DNA from: Lampropedia cohaerens
GTDB taxonomy: Bacteria; Pseudomonadota; Gammaproteobacteria; Burkholderiales; Burkholderiaceae_C
NCBI RefSeq assembly: GCF_001005215.1
Contig: NZ_LBNQ01000025.1
Span: 1 to 64,000, forward strand
DNA length: 64,000 bases
Reading direction: 5' to 3'
The notes under the pieces are model-generated. The model saw nothing but the letters and a program-made list of their open reading frames with translations. It had not been told where the DNA came from and did no database searches. Both the position numbers and the translations under genes were made by a program. Shown here in pieces: positions 1 through 9,963 of the stretch (positions within the stretch are counted from its first letter, which is position 1; every line of letters begins with the position of its first letter).

Positions 1-424
1 ATTCCGAGCCATGTTTCTTCGTTTTCCATTCGCCTTCGCCCAGCATCTTCACGCCGGTGCTGTCGACCAGCAGATGCAAGCCACCACGACTGGGGCGATA
101 GGGGATGTTCACGGTCAGCGTTTTCTGGCGGCGGCAGACCGTGCTGTAGTCAGGCACGGGCCAATCCAGGCCCGCCAGATGCATCAGGCTCTGCACGAAA
201 CCGATGACTTGGCGCAACGGCAGGCCGAACAGCCCCTTGATGGTCAGGCAGAACTGGATGGCGGCATCGCTGAACGTCGGTGATCGACCGCGACGACCGG
301 TGGGCTGGCCGTGCCATTGCATGGCACGATCCAGCCAGACCGAGAGCGAGCCTCTGGCCTTGAGGGCTGCGTTGTAATCTTTCCAGTTGGTGCTGCGGTA
401 TTGGGCGGCAGCGGGCTTGGTCAT
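1..424 (-). CDS. IS5-family transposase, N-terminal part (cut by window edge)
   Basis: The minus strand reads an open frame from an ATG at 424 to the window edge. It begins MTKPAAAQYRSTNWKDYN and runs into LHLLVDSTGVKMLGEGEWK. The last stretch matches the first-Asp (DST) region of IS5-type DDE transposases, preceded by the usual helical N-terminal domain. About 141 residues are visible, so the catalytic core is mostly outside the window and it cannot be told whether the gene is intact. The terminal repeat follows at 451-469. It transcribes away from gapA. Confidence 0.85.
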   Translation of the reverse strand, partial: MTKPAAAQYRSTNWKDYNAALKARGSLSVWLDRAMQWHGQPTGRRGRSPTFSDAAIQFCLTIKGLFGLPLRQVIGFVQSLMHLAGLDWPVPDYSTVCRRQKTLTVNIPYRPSRGGLHLLVDSTGVKMLGEGEWKTKKHGSE

Positions 425-450
425 GGGTGCGCTAGCCTACAGACTCGGGA

Positions 451-469
451 CGTTTGTGCAACAACGCCC
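451..469. repeat. Probable terminal inverted repeat of the IS5-type element
   Basis: Read outside-in on the minus strand, the sequence is GGGCGTTGTTGCACAAACG. This resembles the GTTGTTGCA-type ends of IS5-family elements and lies about 27 bases before the transposase start. The partner repeat is off the window, so the boundary and target duplication cannot be confirmed. Confidence 0.5.
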
Positions 470-665
470 AGCCGGGCGGTGCCATCCCCATCATTTGGGC
501 AGGAATTCATCATGGGCGGCTATTCTAGTTAAATTAACTCATTCTCATTCTTGAAACTATCCAAATCCCTATCTTTCTCCCCGGAAAACCGCTTGAGGCA
601 GCGGTGCAGGCGCGCCAACCGGGGTGCAGTGATCCCCCCATTGCGGCGCTGCTGCTGCCTGTGCC

Positions 666-671
666 TAAAAT
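666..671 (+). promoter_or_regulatory. Possible gapA -10 element
   Basis: TAAAAT stands about 85 bases before gapA. A poor -35 (TTGCGG at 641-646) lies 19 bases upstream, so this is weak. The rest of 470-754 has no gene. A short AT-rich patch (about 525-575) separates the IS end from the gapA leader. Confidence 0.3.
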
Positions 672-730
672 GGCGGCTGGTTTGCAGACGCGGCCGGCCG
701 TCATGCGAGGCGCGCCGCGGCTTCCATTGA

Positions 731-1756
<1,026 letters not shown>

Positions 1757-1795
1757 GCCTCTGGCACCCGGCGGCATCGTCCGCCTGCCGCATAG

Positions 1796-1822
1796 AAAAG
1801 CTGGCTTGACGCCAGCTTTTTT
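1796..1822 (+). terminator. Rho-independent terminator of gapA
   Basis: Perfect 10-bp stem AAAAGCTGGC / GCCAGCTTTT with a TTGAC loop and a T-run, 40 bases after the gapA stop. Confidence 0.9.
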
Positions 1823-2270
1823 CACGTCTGGCCACCGCGGACTTGAAAAACACCACTGTCGACCGCACTATTGCAAAGCGCACGCTGCCTGTCCGTGGGC
1901 CCGGGGCCATCGCATGTGCCGATGCCCCGGCTGCCGGGTCGGCCCGGGTGTACGGATCGCTACCGTTTCGGCGAGCACCTTGACCAGCCCCGGCATCTTG
2001 CTCTGCGAATGGAACGGGGCGACATCGCCTGCAGGTCGCGCGCGCACCGCAGCTTCTCCCCTGTCGCCTGCACACCGTCTGCCGCTGCAGCGCCGGTGCA
2101 GGAGTTGGCTGGAGAAGGCCTGCAAAATCCCGTCGTCCCAAGGCCGATCGCCACATGCGACACATGGCCGTGCGCCCGCATCTTCGATGGCTCCTGCCCG
2201 GTGACGGAGTTTTGCAAGCTTTCACCCGTTTGCCGCTTTTCTTGTCACTTTTCTTGCAGGAGATTCGTTG
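1823..2270. other. Gene-free spacer before the trehalose operon
   Basis: About 450 GC-rich bases with no frame that looks like a protein on either strand. It must hold the promoter of the downstream operon, but I see no convincing -35/-10 pair. Confidence 0.5.
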
Positions 2271-3338
2271 ATGAAAATTGCGCAAATCAGCCCCTTGTAC
2301 GAAGCCGTTCCCCCCAGTCTGTATGGCGGCACCGAACGCGTGGTGGCCCATCTCACGGACGCGTTGACGCAGCTGGGGCATGAGGTCACGCTTTTTGCCG
2401 CCGCCGGTGCGCGAACGCGCGCGGTGCTGGTCGCCTGCCGCGACCAGCCGCTGCGGTTGGATCCGAACCCGCTCAAGTCCGATCTGGCTGCGCACCTGAA
2501 CATGCTGCACATGCTGCGCGAGCGCCAGGACGAGTTCGACATCCTGCACTTTCACACCGACCTGATTCACTTCCCGCTGTTCGAGTCCGTCGCCGCGCGC
2601 ACCGTGACCACCCTGCACGGCCGGCTCGATCTGAAGGATCTGGGCGAAACCTACCGCCGTTGGCGCCAGTTTGCACTGGTCTCCATCAGCCAGCACCAGC
2701 GCCACCCCCTGCCCTTTGCCAACTGGCTGGCCACCGTCCCGCACGGGCTGGATATTGCTGCCCCCACGCGCATCGAGGCGCCGGCGGACGGCGGCTACCT
2801 TGCCTTCCTGGGCCGCATCTCACCGGAGAAACGCCCCGACCGCGCCATTGCCATCGCCCGCAAGGCAGGCCTGCCGCTGAAGATCGCAGCTAAAGTCGAT
2901 GCGGCCGATCGCCACTACTACGAGACCGAGATTCGCCCCTTGCTGCGGCAACCCGGCATCGAGTTCATCGGCGAGATCGGCGATGCGGACAAGACCGCAT
3001 TCCTTGCCGGCGCCCGTGCGTTGCTGTTCCCGATCGACTGGCCCGAGCCATTCGGGCTGGTCATGATCGAGGCGATGGCGCGCGGCACGCCGGTCATCGC
3101 GTGGCGCTGCGGCTCGGTGCCGGAAGTCATCGACCATGGCATCACCGGCTGGGTGGTGGACAGTGAAGACGACGCCGTGCGCGCCATCGAGCAGGCTGCC
3201 AGCGCCGACCGGGTGCGCATCCGGGACGTGTTCGAACGGCGCTTTTCCGCACGCAGCATGGCGCAGCGCTATGAATCGCTCTACCGACGCCTGCTGGCCC
3301 CCACGGAACAGACGGAGCCACTGCTGCAGGTGGGATAA
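2271..3338 (+). CDS. GT4-type glycosyltransferase, first gene of trehalose operon
   Basis: A 355-residue cytosolic GT-B glycosyltransferase. The N-terminal half starts MKIAQISPLYEAVPPSLYGG with the glycine-rich acceptor loop (YGGTERVV). The C-terminal half has the family E-x7-E signature in PEPFGLVMIEAMARGTPVIA, which contacts the nucleotide-sugar donor. A TTG three bases upstream could extend it by one residue, but the ATG sits 7 bases after AGGAG (2259-2263). otsB follows after 4 bases, so the three genes look co-transcribed. Sugar donor and acceptor are unknown. The context suggests a link to trehalose or another compatible-solute sugar, which is inference only. Confidence 0.85.
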   Translation: MKIAQISPLYEAVPPSLYGGTERVVAHLTDALTQLGHEVTLFAAAGARTRAVLVACRDQPLRLDPNPLKSDLAAHLNMLHMLRERQDEFDILHFHTDLIHFPLFESVAARTVTTLHGRLDLKDLGETYRRWRQFALVSISQHQRHPLPFANWLATVPHGLDIAAPTRIEAPADGGYLAFLGRISPEKRPDRAIAIARKAGLPLKIAAKVDAADRHYYETEIRPLLRQPGIEFIGEIGDADKTAFLAGARALLFPIDWPEPFGLVMIEAMARGTPVIAWRCGSVPEVIDHGITGWVVDSEDDAVRAIEQAASADRVRIRDVFERRFSARSMAQRYESLYRRLLAPTEQTEPLLQVG

Positions 3339-3342
3339 GGCC

Positions 3343-4152
3343 ATGCCCAGCACCCACGCACAGGCACCACCGCCGCGGCTGGAATTGCCCCTGACGCGCT
3401 ACGCCTGGTTCTTCGATTTTGATGGCACGCTTGCCGAGCTGCAGGCGCGCCCGGACAGGGTGTCGCTGCCGGCTGCACGCAAAGGGCTGCTGCGGCGGCT
3501 GCAGGCGGCAAGTGGTGGCGCCGTGGCCATTCTCACGGGCCGCTCCCTGGAAGACCTGCAGCCGCTGATCGCGCCACTGCGCCTGCCCTGCGCCGGCATG
3601 CACGGCCTGCAGCTGCACATTGCAGACCGCACCCGCATGGCCGCCACCGCGCGCCTGCCGTATACCGTGCTGGCCCGCCTGCAGGACCTGGCCGAGTGCC
3701 ACCCCGGCGTGCTACTGGAGAACAAGGGTGAATGCGCCGCGGCACTGCATTACCGCCAGGCACCGCACCACGCCAGCGCGCTGGAGGCGGCCATGCAGGC
3801 GCTGCTGCCCACCTGCAATGGCTACGAGTTGCTGCATGGCAAGTGCGTGCTGGAGTTGCGGCCCGCATCGGCCAGCAAGGGCACGGCGCTGCGCCTGCTG
3901 ATGCGCAACACGCCATTCAAGGACCGCATCCCGCTGTGCGTGGGCGATGACCGCACCGACGAGGACGGCTTCGCGGCCGCACAGGCCCTGGGGGGTATCG
4001 GCATCAAGATCGGCACAGGCGCGACACAGGGGCAATGGCGCCTGGCCGACCCATCCGCCCTGCAGCACTGGCTGCACCAGCAGCTTGAGGCTGCCACGCA
4101 CGCCGCCGCCCCCGTTTCCGCAACCGCCGCGCCGCCGGCATCAACGATCTGA
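3343..4152 (+). CDS. otsB: Trehalose-6-phosphate phosphatase
   Basis: Removes phosphate from trehalose-6-phosphate to give trehalose. The 269-residue protein is a HAD-superfamily phosphatase. Motif I is FFDFDGTLAEL, with nucleophile Asp25 and Asp27. Motif II is ILTGRS, and motif III is the GDDRTDEDGF that binds magnesium. The ATG at 3343 lies 4 bases after the glycosyltransferase stop, and GGATAAGG overlapping that stop is the likely ribosome site, suggesting translational coupling. A longer in-frame start would overlap the upstream gene by about 200 bases and is unlikely. otsA follows 14 bases later. Confidence 0.93.
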   Translation: MPSTHAQAPPPRLELPLTRYAWFFDFDGTLAELQARPDRVSLPAARKGLLRRLQAASGGAVAILTGRSLEDLQPLIAPLRLPCAGMHGLQLHIADRTRMAATARLPYTVLARLQDLAECHPGVLLENKGECAAALHYRQAPHHASALEAAMQALLPTCNGYELLHGKCVLELRPASASKGTALRLLMRNTPFKDRIPLCVGDDRTDEDGFAAAQALGGIGIKIGTGATQGQWRLADPSALQHWLHQQLEAATHAAAPVSATAAPPASTI

Positions 4153-4166
4153 AGGAGGAACCGACC

Positions 4167-5600
4167 ATGAAGCGACTCATCATCGTCTCCAACCGCGTGG
4201 CTCCACCACAGCCGGGCCGTGCCGCACCCGGCGGCCTGGTCAGCGGCGTGCTGGATGCCCTGCGCAACGTGGGCGGCATCTGGTTCGGCTGGAATGGCGA
4301 AGTCGACGATGCTGCGGCCCCACTCGGCCAGGCCAGCCCGCAGCTGCACCCGCTCGCCGGCCAGGGCGCAGACATCACGCTGGCGACCGTGCCGCTGAGC
4401 CGGCAGGACTATGAAGACTATTACTGCGGCTTTGCCAATGGCGTGCTGTGGCCGAGCTTTCATTACCGCAGCGATCTGGCGCGCTACGACCCATGCGCGT
4501 ATGCGGGCTATCTGCGCGTCAACCGCGCGCTGGCGCGCGCATTGCGGCCCCTGCTGCGCGATGGCGATGTGCTGTGGGTGCATGACTACCACCTGATCCC
4601 CTTCGCACAGGCCTGCCGCGAGCTGGGCGTGACCAACCGCATCGGCTTTTTCCTGCACATTCCCTTTCCCGCCGCGCAGGTGGTCGAGACCATTCCTCCC
4701 CACCGCGAGCTGCTGCGCATGTTGCGCGGCTATGACCTGCTGGGCTTTCAGACCGAGCGCGACCGCCTGGCCTGCATCGACTACCTGTACCAGCAGCGCG
4801 AGGCCCAACCGCTAAGCCCCTATCTGCTGGCATTCGGCGGGCGACTGGTGCGCACCGGCGTCTACCCGATCAGCGTGGACGTGGCCCAGATCCAGGCAAT
4901 GGCGCAGCAGTCGCGCCACCACCTGCTCGACGCCGCTGCGCGCGCCAGCGGCCGCCAGGCCATTCTCAGTGTGGACCGGCTGGACTACTCCAAGGGCCTG
5001 CCCGAGCGCTTTCGCGCCTACGAGCACCTGCTGGAGCAGCGCCCCGACTACCGGCGCAAGGTCCAGTTCATCCAGATCGCACCGCCCAGCCGTGGCGATG
5101 TAGCCACCTACCGGCGCATCCGCGAACAGCTCGACGCCAGCGCAGGCCGCATCAACGGCCGCTTCTCGGAACTGGACTGGCTGCCGCTGCGCTACCTGAC
5201 CAAGGGCTATGAGCGCTCAGCCCTGATGGGCCTGTACCGCCAGGCGCGCGTGGGGCTGGTCACGCCGCTGCGCGACGGCATGAATCTGGTCGCCAAGGAA
5301 TATGTTGCGGCCCAGAATCCGGATGACCCCGGCGTGCTGGTGCTTTCGCAGTTTGCCGGTGCAGCCGTCGAGCTGGAGGCGGCCCTGCTGGTCAACCCCT
5401 ACGACCATGCGGCCACGGCGGCGGCGCTGGCGCGCGCGCTGGACATGCCGCTGGCGCAGCGGCGCGAGCGCCATCAGCACATGCTGCAGGTGCTGCAGCA
5501 CAACAGCCAGACGCAATGGTGCCGTCATTTCTTGCGGGATCTGGCGCCCGTCCAGCTGCGCCAGCCACTGGTCATCCCGGCATCGCAGATGTTGCACTGA
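4167..5600 (+). CDS. otsA: Trehalose-6-phosphate synthase (GT20)
   Basis: Joins a nucleotide-activated glucose, normally UDP-glucose, to glucose-6-phosphate. The 477-residue length fits the OtsA family (about 470). Recognisable segments are the N-terminal SNRVAPP and [11 protein letters not shown] loop, [28 protein letters not shown] and the donor-site region [18 protein letters not shown] strong AAGGAGGA site ends 8 bases before the ATG. It is the last gene of the trehalose unit, which probably makes trehalose as an osmo- or stress protectant. Confidence 0.95.
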   Translation: MKRLIIVSNRVAPPQPGRAAPGGLVSGVLDALRNVGGIWFGWNGEVDDAAAPLGQASPQLHPLAGQGADITLATVPLSRQDYEDYYCGFANGVLWPSFHYRSDLARYDPCAYAGYLRVNRALARALRPLLRDGDVLWVHDYHLIPFAQACRELGVTNRIGFFLHIPFPAAQVVETIPPHRELLRMLRGYDLLGFQTERDRLACIDYLYQQREAQPLSPYLLAFGGRLVRTGVYPISVDVAQIQAMAQQSRHHLLDAAARASGRQAILSVDRLDYSKGLPERFRAYEHLLEQRPDYRRKVQFIQIAPPSRGDVATYRRIREQLDASAGRINGRFSELDWLPLRYLTKGYERSALMGLYRQARVGLVTPLRDGMNLVAKEYVAAQNPDDPGVLVLSQFAGAAVELEAALLVNPYDHAATAAALARALDMPLAQRRERHQHMLQVLQHNSQTQWCRHFLRDLAPVQLRQPLVIPASQMLH

Positions 5601-5627
5601 CACCCGCCATCCGCGCGGGAACTGCCG

Positions 5628-6473
5628 TCAGTGCGGCAGCTGCGCCGACACGCGGCGCTGGCGACGCACCTGCCACTGGCTCCAGGCGAACGTCAGCAGG
5701 AAGGTGGCGGCCAGCAGCAGCACGATGGTGGGCGCTGGCGCACTGTCGATGAAAAAGCTGGCGTAGACGCCGCCGACCGCACAGCACACCGAAACAAGCA
5801 CCGCCACCAGCAGCATGCGCGCGAAGGTGCGCACGCACAGATAGGCAATGGCGCCGGGCGCGATCAGCAGCGCGATCGACAACACCAACCCTACCGCCTG
5901 CAGCGAGGCAACCACCGCCAGCGTCACCGCCGCCAGCAGGCCATAGTGCAGCAGGCCGGTGCGCAGCCCCAGCGTGCGCGCCTGGATGGGATCGAACGCA
6001 TGCAGCAGCAGCTCACGCCACTTCACCACAATTGCCAGTGTGATGAGCACCGCGATCACGCCGCTCTGCCACAGCGTCTGTGGAGTAACCCCCAACAAGT
6101 CTCCAAAAAGGATGTGGTCAAGATGGACGTCACTGCGGATCCACACGTACAGCAGCAGGCCCAGCGCGAACATGCCCGAAAAGACCACGCCCAGCGTCGT
6201 ATCTTGCTTGATGCGGCTGTTCTGGTTGAGGTAGCCCGCCCCCACCGCGCAGACCATGCCGGCCGCAAACGCCCCTATTGCCAACGGCCAGCCTAGCAGA
6301 TACGCCAGCACGATACCCGGGAACACGCCATGCGCCACGGCATCGCCCAGCAGCGCCCAGCCCTTGAGCACCAGCAAGCAGGACAGCAATGCTGTCGGTA
6401 CGGCGATCATGGCCGCCATCCACAGCGCCTGGCGCATGAAATCGAACTGAAACGGCATCCACCAGTCCATCAC
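5628..6473 (-). CDS. sitD: Manganese/iron ABC transporter permease (SitD-like)
   Basis: Inner-membrane permease of the ABC-3 family, 281 residues with about eight hydrophobic segments. It starts with the typical amphipathic head (MDWWMPFQFDFMRQALWMAAMI) and has the conserved LVLKGWALLGDAVAHGVFPG stretch. Its ATG overlaps the end of the other permease by 4 bases (ATGA), so the two are translated together and probably form a heterodimeric channel. It is the last gene of the sit operon and converges with otsA. Confidence 0.88.
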   Translation of the reverse strand: MMDWWMPFQFDFMRQALWMAAMIAVPTALLSCLLVLKGWALLGDAVAHGVFPGIVLAYLLGWPLAIGAFAAGMVCAVGAGYLNQNSRIKQDTTLGVVFSGMFALGLLLYVWIRSDVHLDHILFGDLLGVTPQTLWQSGVIAVLITLAIVVKWRELLLHAFDPIQARTLGLRTGLLHYGLLAAVTLAVVASLQAVGLVLSIALLIAPGAIAYLCVRTFARMLLVAVLVSVCCAVGGVYASFFIDSAPAPTIVLLLAATFLLTFAWSQWQVRRQRRVSAQLPH

Positions 6474-7342
6474 AGCCCCTCCCCCACTGCATCCGCCTGC
6501 GCTCCCACTGCAGCACGCCTGCGTGCCGCCAGTCGGCCATGCTTGGGCGCGAACATGAATGCGAGCAGGAACAGCAGCGTCTGCAGCAGAACGATGACCG
6601 CGCCGGTTGCACCGTCTATGAAATAACTGCTGTAGGCGCCCAGAAAGCTCGTGACCACGCCGATGGCCACTGCAATGGCAATGATGTGCCCGAAACGGTC
6701 ACTGAGCAGATAGGCGGTCGCTCCCGGCGTGACGATCAGCGCGATGACAAGAAATGCGCCCACCGTCTGCATCGCCGCCACGGCACTGCCTGCCAGCAGC
6801 GCGAAGAAGACTACGCGCAGCACGGTTACCGGCAAGCCCATGGTGCGGGCGTGCACCTCGTCGAAGAACATCACCATCAGGTCCTTCCACTTGAGCAGCA
6901 GCACTGCCAGTGTGATCGTGCCGATCAGCAGCAGCTGCAAGGTATCGCCTGGCGTGATGGCCAGCACGTTGCCCAGCACGATGGTCTGCAGACTCACGCT
7001 CGCTGGCGCAAGCGAAATCAGAAACAGGCCCAGGCCGAAGAACGACGAGAAGACCAGCCCGATGATGGCATCTTCCTTGAGGCGCGTGCGCTGGTTGAGA
7101 AACACCATGGTGCCCGCTGCCAACGCACCCGCAAAGAATGCCCCGGCAGCAAACGGCAGCCCAAGCAGATAAGCGCCAGCCACGCCGGGCACGATGGCGT
7201 GCGAGAGCGCATCGCCGATCAGCGACCAGCCCTTGAGCATCAGAAAGCACGAGAGAAAGGCGCACACCGCGCCAATCAGTGCGCACACCCACATGGCGTT
7301 GACCATGTAGCGGTAGGAGAACGGTTCCAACAGCCAGTCCAT
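6470..7342 (-). CDS. sitC: Manganese/iron ABC transporter permease (SitC-like)
   Basis: Second ABC-3 family permease, 290 residues, parallel to its downstream partner. It begins MDWLLEPFSYRYMVNAMW and carries FLMLKGWSLIGDALSHAIVPG, the equivalent of the coupling region. The gene starts 29 bases after the ATPase gene. With SitA, SitB and SitD it completes a binding-protein-dependent importer for Mn(II) and possibly Fe(II). The sit naming rests on the strong resemblance of the binding protein to enterobacterial SitA and on the mntR gene next door. Confidence 0.88.
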   Translation of the reverse strand: MDWLLEPFSYRYMVNAMWVCALIGAVCAFLSCFLMLKGWSLIGDALSHAIVPGVAGAYLLGLPFAAGAFFAGALAAGTMVFLNQRTRLKEDAIIGLVFSSFFGLGLFLISLAPASVSLQTIVLGNVLAITPGDTLQLLLIGTITLAVLLLKWKDLMVMFFDEVHARTMGLPVTVLRVVFFALLAGSAVAAMQTVGAFLVIALIVTPGATAYLLSDRFGHIIAIAVAIGVVTSFLGAYSSYFIDGATGAVIVLLQTLLFLLAFMFAPKHGRLAARRRAAVGAQADAVGEGL

Positions 7343-7371
7343 GCAGATTCCCTGTCATTGCCTGACCGCGG

Positions 7372-8337
7372 TCAGTCAGAGCCATCGCGCCGCTGTGGCG
7401 CAGGCGGCGTACGCTGGCCACGTACCGAAGAGCGTCCGTCAAGCAACACCAGCGGACGCTCATCGTCGGTCATGATGCCCACTACCGCCGGCGCCTGGCC
7501 AACGTGGTCGTCCGCATTCGGCAGGTCGAAATGCCGCAGCACGCCGCCGAAGGCCTGCTCCAGGTTCTCGCGGGTGAACACTTCAGTGGTCGGGCCATAG
7601 GCCAGCACGGTGCCACGGATCAGCACCGTGCGATCACAAAACTCCGGCACGCTGCCCAGATTGTGGGTCGACACCAGCACGACGCGCCCTTCGTCTCGCA
7701 GGCTGCGCATCAGTGCGATGATCGCCTCCTCGGTCTTCACATCCACACCGGTAAACGGTTCGTCCATCAGGATGACCTGTGCGTCCTGCGCCAGCGCACG
7801 CGCCAGGAATACGCGCTTCTTCTGGCCGCCCGAGAGCTCGCCGATCTGACGTTGGCGCAGCGCCAGCATTCCCACGCGCTCAAGCGCCTGCTGCACGGCG
7901 TCATGGTCAGCGCGGCGCGGCACACGCAGCACGCCCATGTGGCCATAGCGGCCCATCATCACCACATCCTCGACCAGCACAGGGAAGTTCCAGTCCACCT
8001 GCTCGCTCTGCGGCACGTAGGCGATAAGGCGGCGGCGCACCACTTCGCGCACCGGCAGGCCCAGCACGCGCACCTGGCCTCGAACCAGCCGTTCAAAGCC
8101 CATGATGGCCTTGAACATGGTGGACTTGCCACTGCCATTGACGCCCACCAGCGCGGTGATGCTGCCCGTCGGCGTAGCAAACGAGGCATCACGCAGTGCG
8201 GTATGGCCATTGCGGTACGTGATGGTGATGCCGTCCACGGCGATGCCGCTGCGCGCATCCACGCTGGCCGGCTGGCCAGTGGCGGGCAGGTCCTGCTCGT
8301 CCTGATTGGCTTGCACGCGCGAAGTGGTCAGACTCAT
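7372..8337 (-). CDS. sitB: Manganese/iron ABC transporter ATP-binding protein (SitB-like)
   Basis: Cytoplasmic ATPase that powers the importer. Walker A is GVNGSGKST (residues 65-73), the ABC signature is ELSGGQKKRVFLARAL, and Walker B is VILMDEPFTGVD. At 321 residues it exceeds the usual 250-275 of the family. There are about 30 extra N-terminal residues and a tail of about 50 residues (after AFGGVLRHF) rich in polar residues that I do not recognise. The start overlaps the sitA stop by 4 bases (ATGA). Confidence 0.92.
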   Translation of the reverse strand: MSLTTSRVQANQDEQDLPATGQPASVDARSGIAVDGITITYRNGHTALRDASFATPTGSITALVGVNGSGKSTMFKAIMGFERLVRGQVRVLGLPVREVVRRRLIAYVPQSEQVDWNFPVLVEDVVMMGRYGHMGVLRVPRRADHDAVQQALERVGMLALRQRQIGELSGGQKKRVFLARALAQDAQVILMDEPFTGVDVKTEEAIIALMRSLRDEGRVVLVSTHNLGSVPEFCDRTVLIRGTVLAYGPTTEVFTRENLEQAFGGVLRHFDLPNADDHVGQAPAVVGIMTDDERPLVLLDGRSSVRGQRTPPAPQRRDGSD

Positions 8338-9269
8338 TGCTGTACTCCGAACATCAAGCCCTTGGCGATCGTCTCCGAGGTCACGCGCAGCAGGTCCAGG
8401 TAGGTCGGCACCGGGCCGCTCTCGTCGGTGAGCGAATCCACGTACAGCACGCCGCCGTAATGGATGCCGGTCTCGCGCGCCACCTGTTGCGCGGGCGCAG
8501 GCGAGACGGTGCTCTCACTGAAGATGGCCGGAATCTGCTCCTTGCGCACGGTATCGATGACGCGGCGAACCTGCTGCGGCGTGCCCTGCTGGTCGGCGTT
8601 GATCGGCCACAGATACAGCTCCTTGAGGCCGAAGTCACGCGCCAGATAGCTGAAGGCCCCCTCGCTGGTGAGCAGCCAGCGCCGCTGCGGCGGCAGCTGC
8701 GCCAGCGCATCGCGGATCGGACCGACCGCCGCCTGGATTTTCTGCTTATAGGCCTCGGCATTGGCGTGGTAGGTGGCCGCATTGTCCGGATCGTACTTCG
8801 CCAGCGCGTCGCGGATGTTGTCCACATAGATCAGCGCCGCACTGGGCGACATCCACGCATGCGGATTGGGCTTGCCCTGATAGGGGCCATCGCCAATGCC
8901 GATCGGTTCGACCCCCTCGGAGACAACCACGCTGGGCACGCCCTTGAGGCGCCGGAAGAACGGCTCGAACCAGAGTTCCAAATTCATGCCATTCCACAGA
9001 ATCAGCTGCGCGCCCTGCGCGCGCACCAGATCGCCGGGCGTGGGCTGGTACTCGTGGATCTCGGCGCCCGGCTTGGTGATGGACTCCACCACCGCCGCAT
9101 CCCCGGCCACATTCCTGGCCATGTCGGCGATCACCGTGAAGGTCGTGACCACCTTGAACTTGCCCTCATCGGCACGAGCCTGACCGGTTGCAACCAGCAG
9201 CGCCAACGCCGCCAGCGTGATGCACAGCATCGCACGGATCCATCCCGCCCTGTTCAACAGTTGCCGCAT
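8334..9269 (-). CDS. sitA: Periplasmic manganese/iron-binding protein (SitA-like)
   Basis: Cluster A-I metal-binding protein, 311 residues. An N-terminal signal peptide runs to about ARA-DEG (33/34). The metal ligands of the family are all in place: His72 in EIHEYQPTPGD, His137 in NPHAWMSP, Glu203 in TSEGAFSYLARD and Asp278 in VLYVDSL. Long stretches closely follow enterobacterial SitA (for example WPINADQQGTPQQVR). A strong GGAGGTGA site precedes the ATG. It is the first gene of sitABCD, and its leader holds the MntR-type palindromes. Expected to be repressed by Mn-loaded MntR. Confidence 0.93.
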   Translation of the reverse strand: MRQLLNRAGWIRAMLCITLAALALLVATGQARADEGKFKVVTTFTVIADMARNVAGDAAVVESITKPGAEIHEYQPTPGDLVRAQGAQLILWNGMNLELWFEPFFRRLKGVPSVVVSEGVEPIGIGDGPYQGKPNPHAWMSPSAALIYVDNIRDALAKYDPDNAATYHANAEAYKQKIQAAVGPIRDALAQLPPQRRWLLTSEGAFSYLARDFGLKELYLWPINADQQGTPQQVRRVIDTVRKEQIPAIFSESTVSPAPAQQVARETGIHYGGVLYVDSLTDESGPVPTYLDLLRVTSETIAKGLMFGVQQ

Positions 9270-9314
9270 TCGGTCACCTCCATCTTTAGGTTTCGTCCGG
9301 CCATCCTCGCAAAA

Positions 9315-9330
9315 GTATAGCCAGTGCTAA
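9315..9330. promoter_or_regulatory. Second, imperfect MntR-type operator
   Basis: GTATAGCCAGTGCTAA is a degraded version of the neighbouring palindrome, with the left half intact. The two boxes start 25 bases apart, placing them on nearly the same helical face group. It is closer to sitA than the perfect copy. Confidence 0.6.
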
Positions 9331-9339
9331 AAAATCAGA

Positions 9340-9357
9340 GTATAGCTAAGGCTATAC
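9340..9357. promoter_or_regulatory. MntR-type operator between sitA and mntR
   Basis: Perfect palindrome GTATAGC-TAAG-GCTATAC. It resembles the TATAGC/GCTATA core of known MntR boxes and sits between the divergent sitABCD and mntR genes. It probably represses the transporter and perhaps mntR itself when Mn is plentiful. Confidence 0.8.
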
Positions 9358-9431
9358 CTGTCGACAAGACGGCGTACAAACCCCCTGCGCCAGTCCGGGT
9401 TCCCTACAATGACTGGTTGCGTACGATTTGC

Positions 9432-9908
9432 ATGATCTCTGCCATGACCCGTGATCCACAGCCCATGCTCGCCAGTGCCGAGCTGCCTGATGCCTCGCAG
9501 CAGCTGGAAGGCTTCCAGCAGGTGCGCGAGGCGCATCGGCTGGAGCTCATCGAAGACTATGTGGAACTGATTTCCGACCTGCTGCTCAGCACCGGAGAGG
9601 CGCGTCAGGTGCAGATCGCCGAGCGTCTGGGTGTGGCGCAGCCAACGGTTGCGAAAATGCTCAAGCGCTTGGAGATGGAAGGGTATGTGGCGCTGCGCCC
9701 CTACCAGGGCGCCCAGTTGACCGAAAAGGGCGAGGCGATGGCGCAGTACAGCCGCGAACGCCACCAGCTGGTGGAATCGTTTCTGCTGGCGCTAGGCGTT
9801 GATGCCGACAGTGCACGGCGCGATGCCGAAGGCATGGAACACCATGTCAGCGAAGCCACGCTGCAAGCCTTCCAGCGTTTTCTCGACCAGCACCACCAGC
9901 GGGATTGA
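9432..9908 (+). CDS. mntR: Manganese-responsive transcriptional regulator MntR
   Basis: DtxR/MntR-family metalloregulator. The region from [20 protein letters not shown] to the end aligns almost without gaps with E. coli MntR. It includes the winged-helix recognition part [19 protein letters not shown] and the C-terminal [18 protein letters not shown], which carries metal ligands. I place the start at ATG 9432 (158 residues); ATG 9444 (154) is equally possible and closer to the family's usual length. No clear ribosome site decides it. A GTG at 9324 lies inside the operator and is rejected. Divergent from sitABCD. Confidence 0.93.
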   Translation: MISAMTRDPQPMLASAELPDASQQLEGFQQVREAHRLELIEDYVELISDLLLSTGEARQVQIAERLGVAQPTVAKMLKRLEMEGYVALRPYQGAQLTEKGEAMAQYSRERHQLVESFLLALGVDADSARRDAEGMEHHVSEATLQAFQRFLDQHHQRD

Positions 9909-9963
9909 GCGCCTTCCGATTCAGTCAGAGCCTGAGAACCCCAGTGACACGGCGGCAAACGCC

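Noticed and set aside
9324-9431. GTG start for mntR at 9324
   Set aside because: It lies inside the operator palindromes, and the added 36 residues do not belong to the MntR family.
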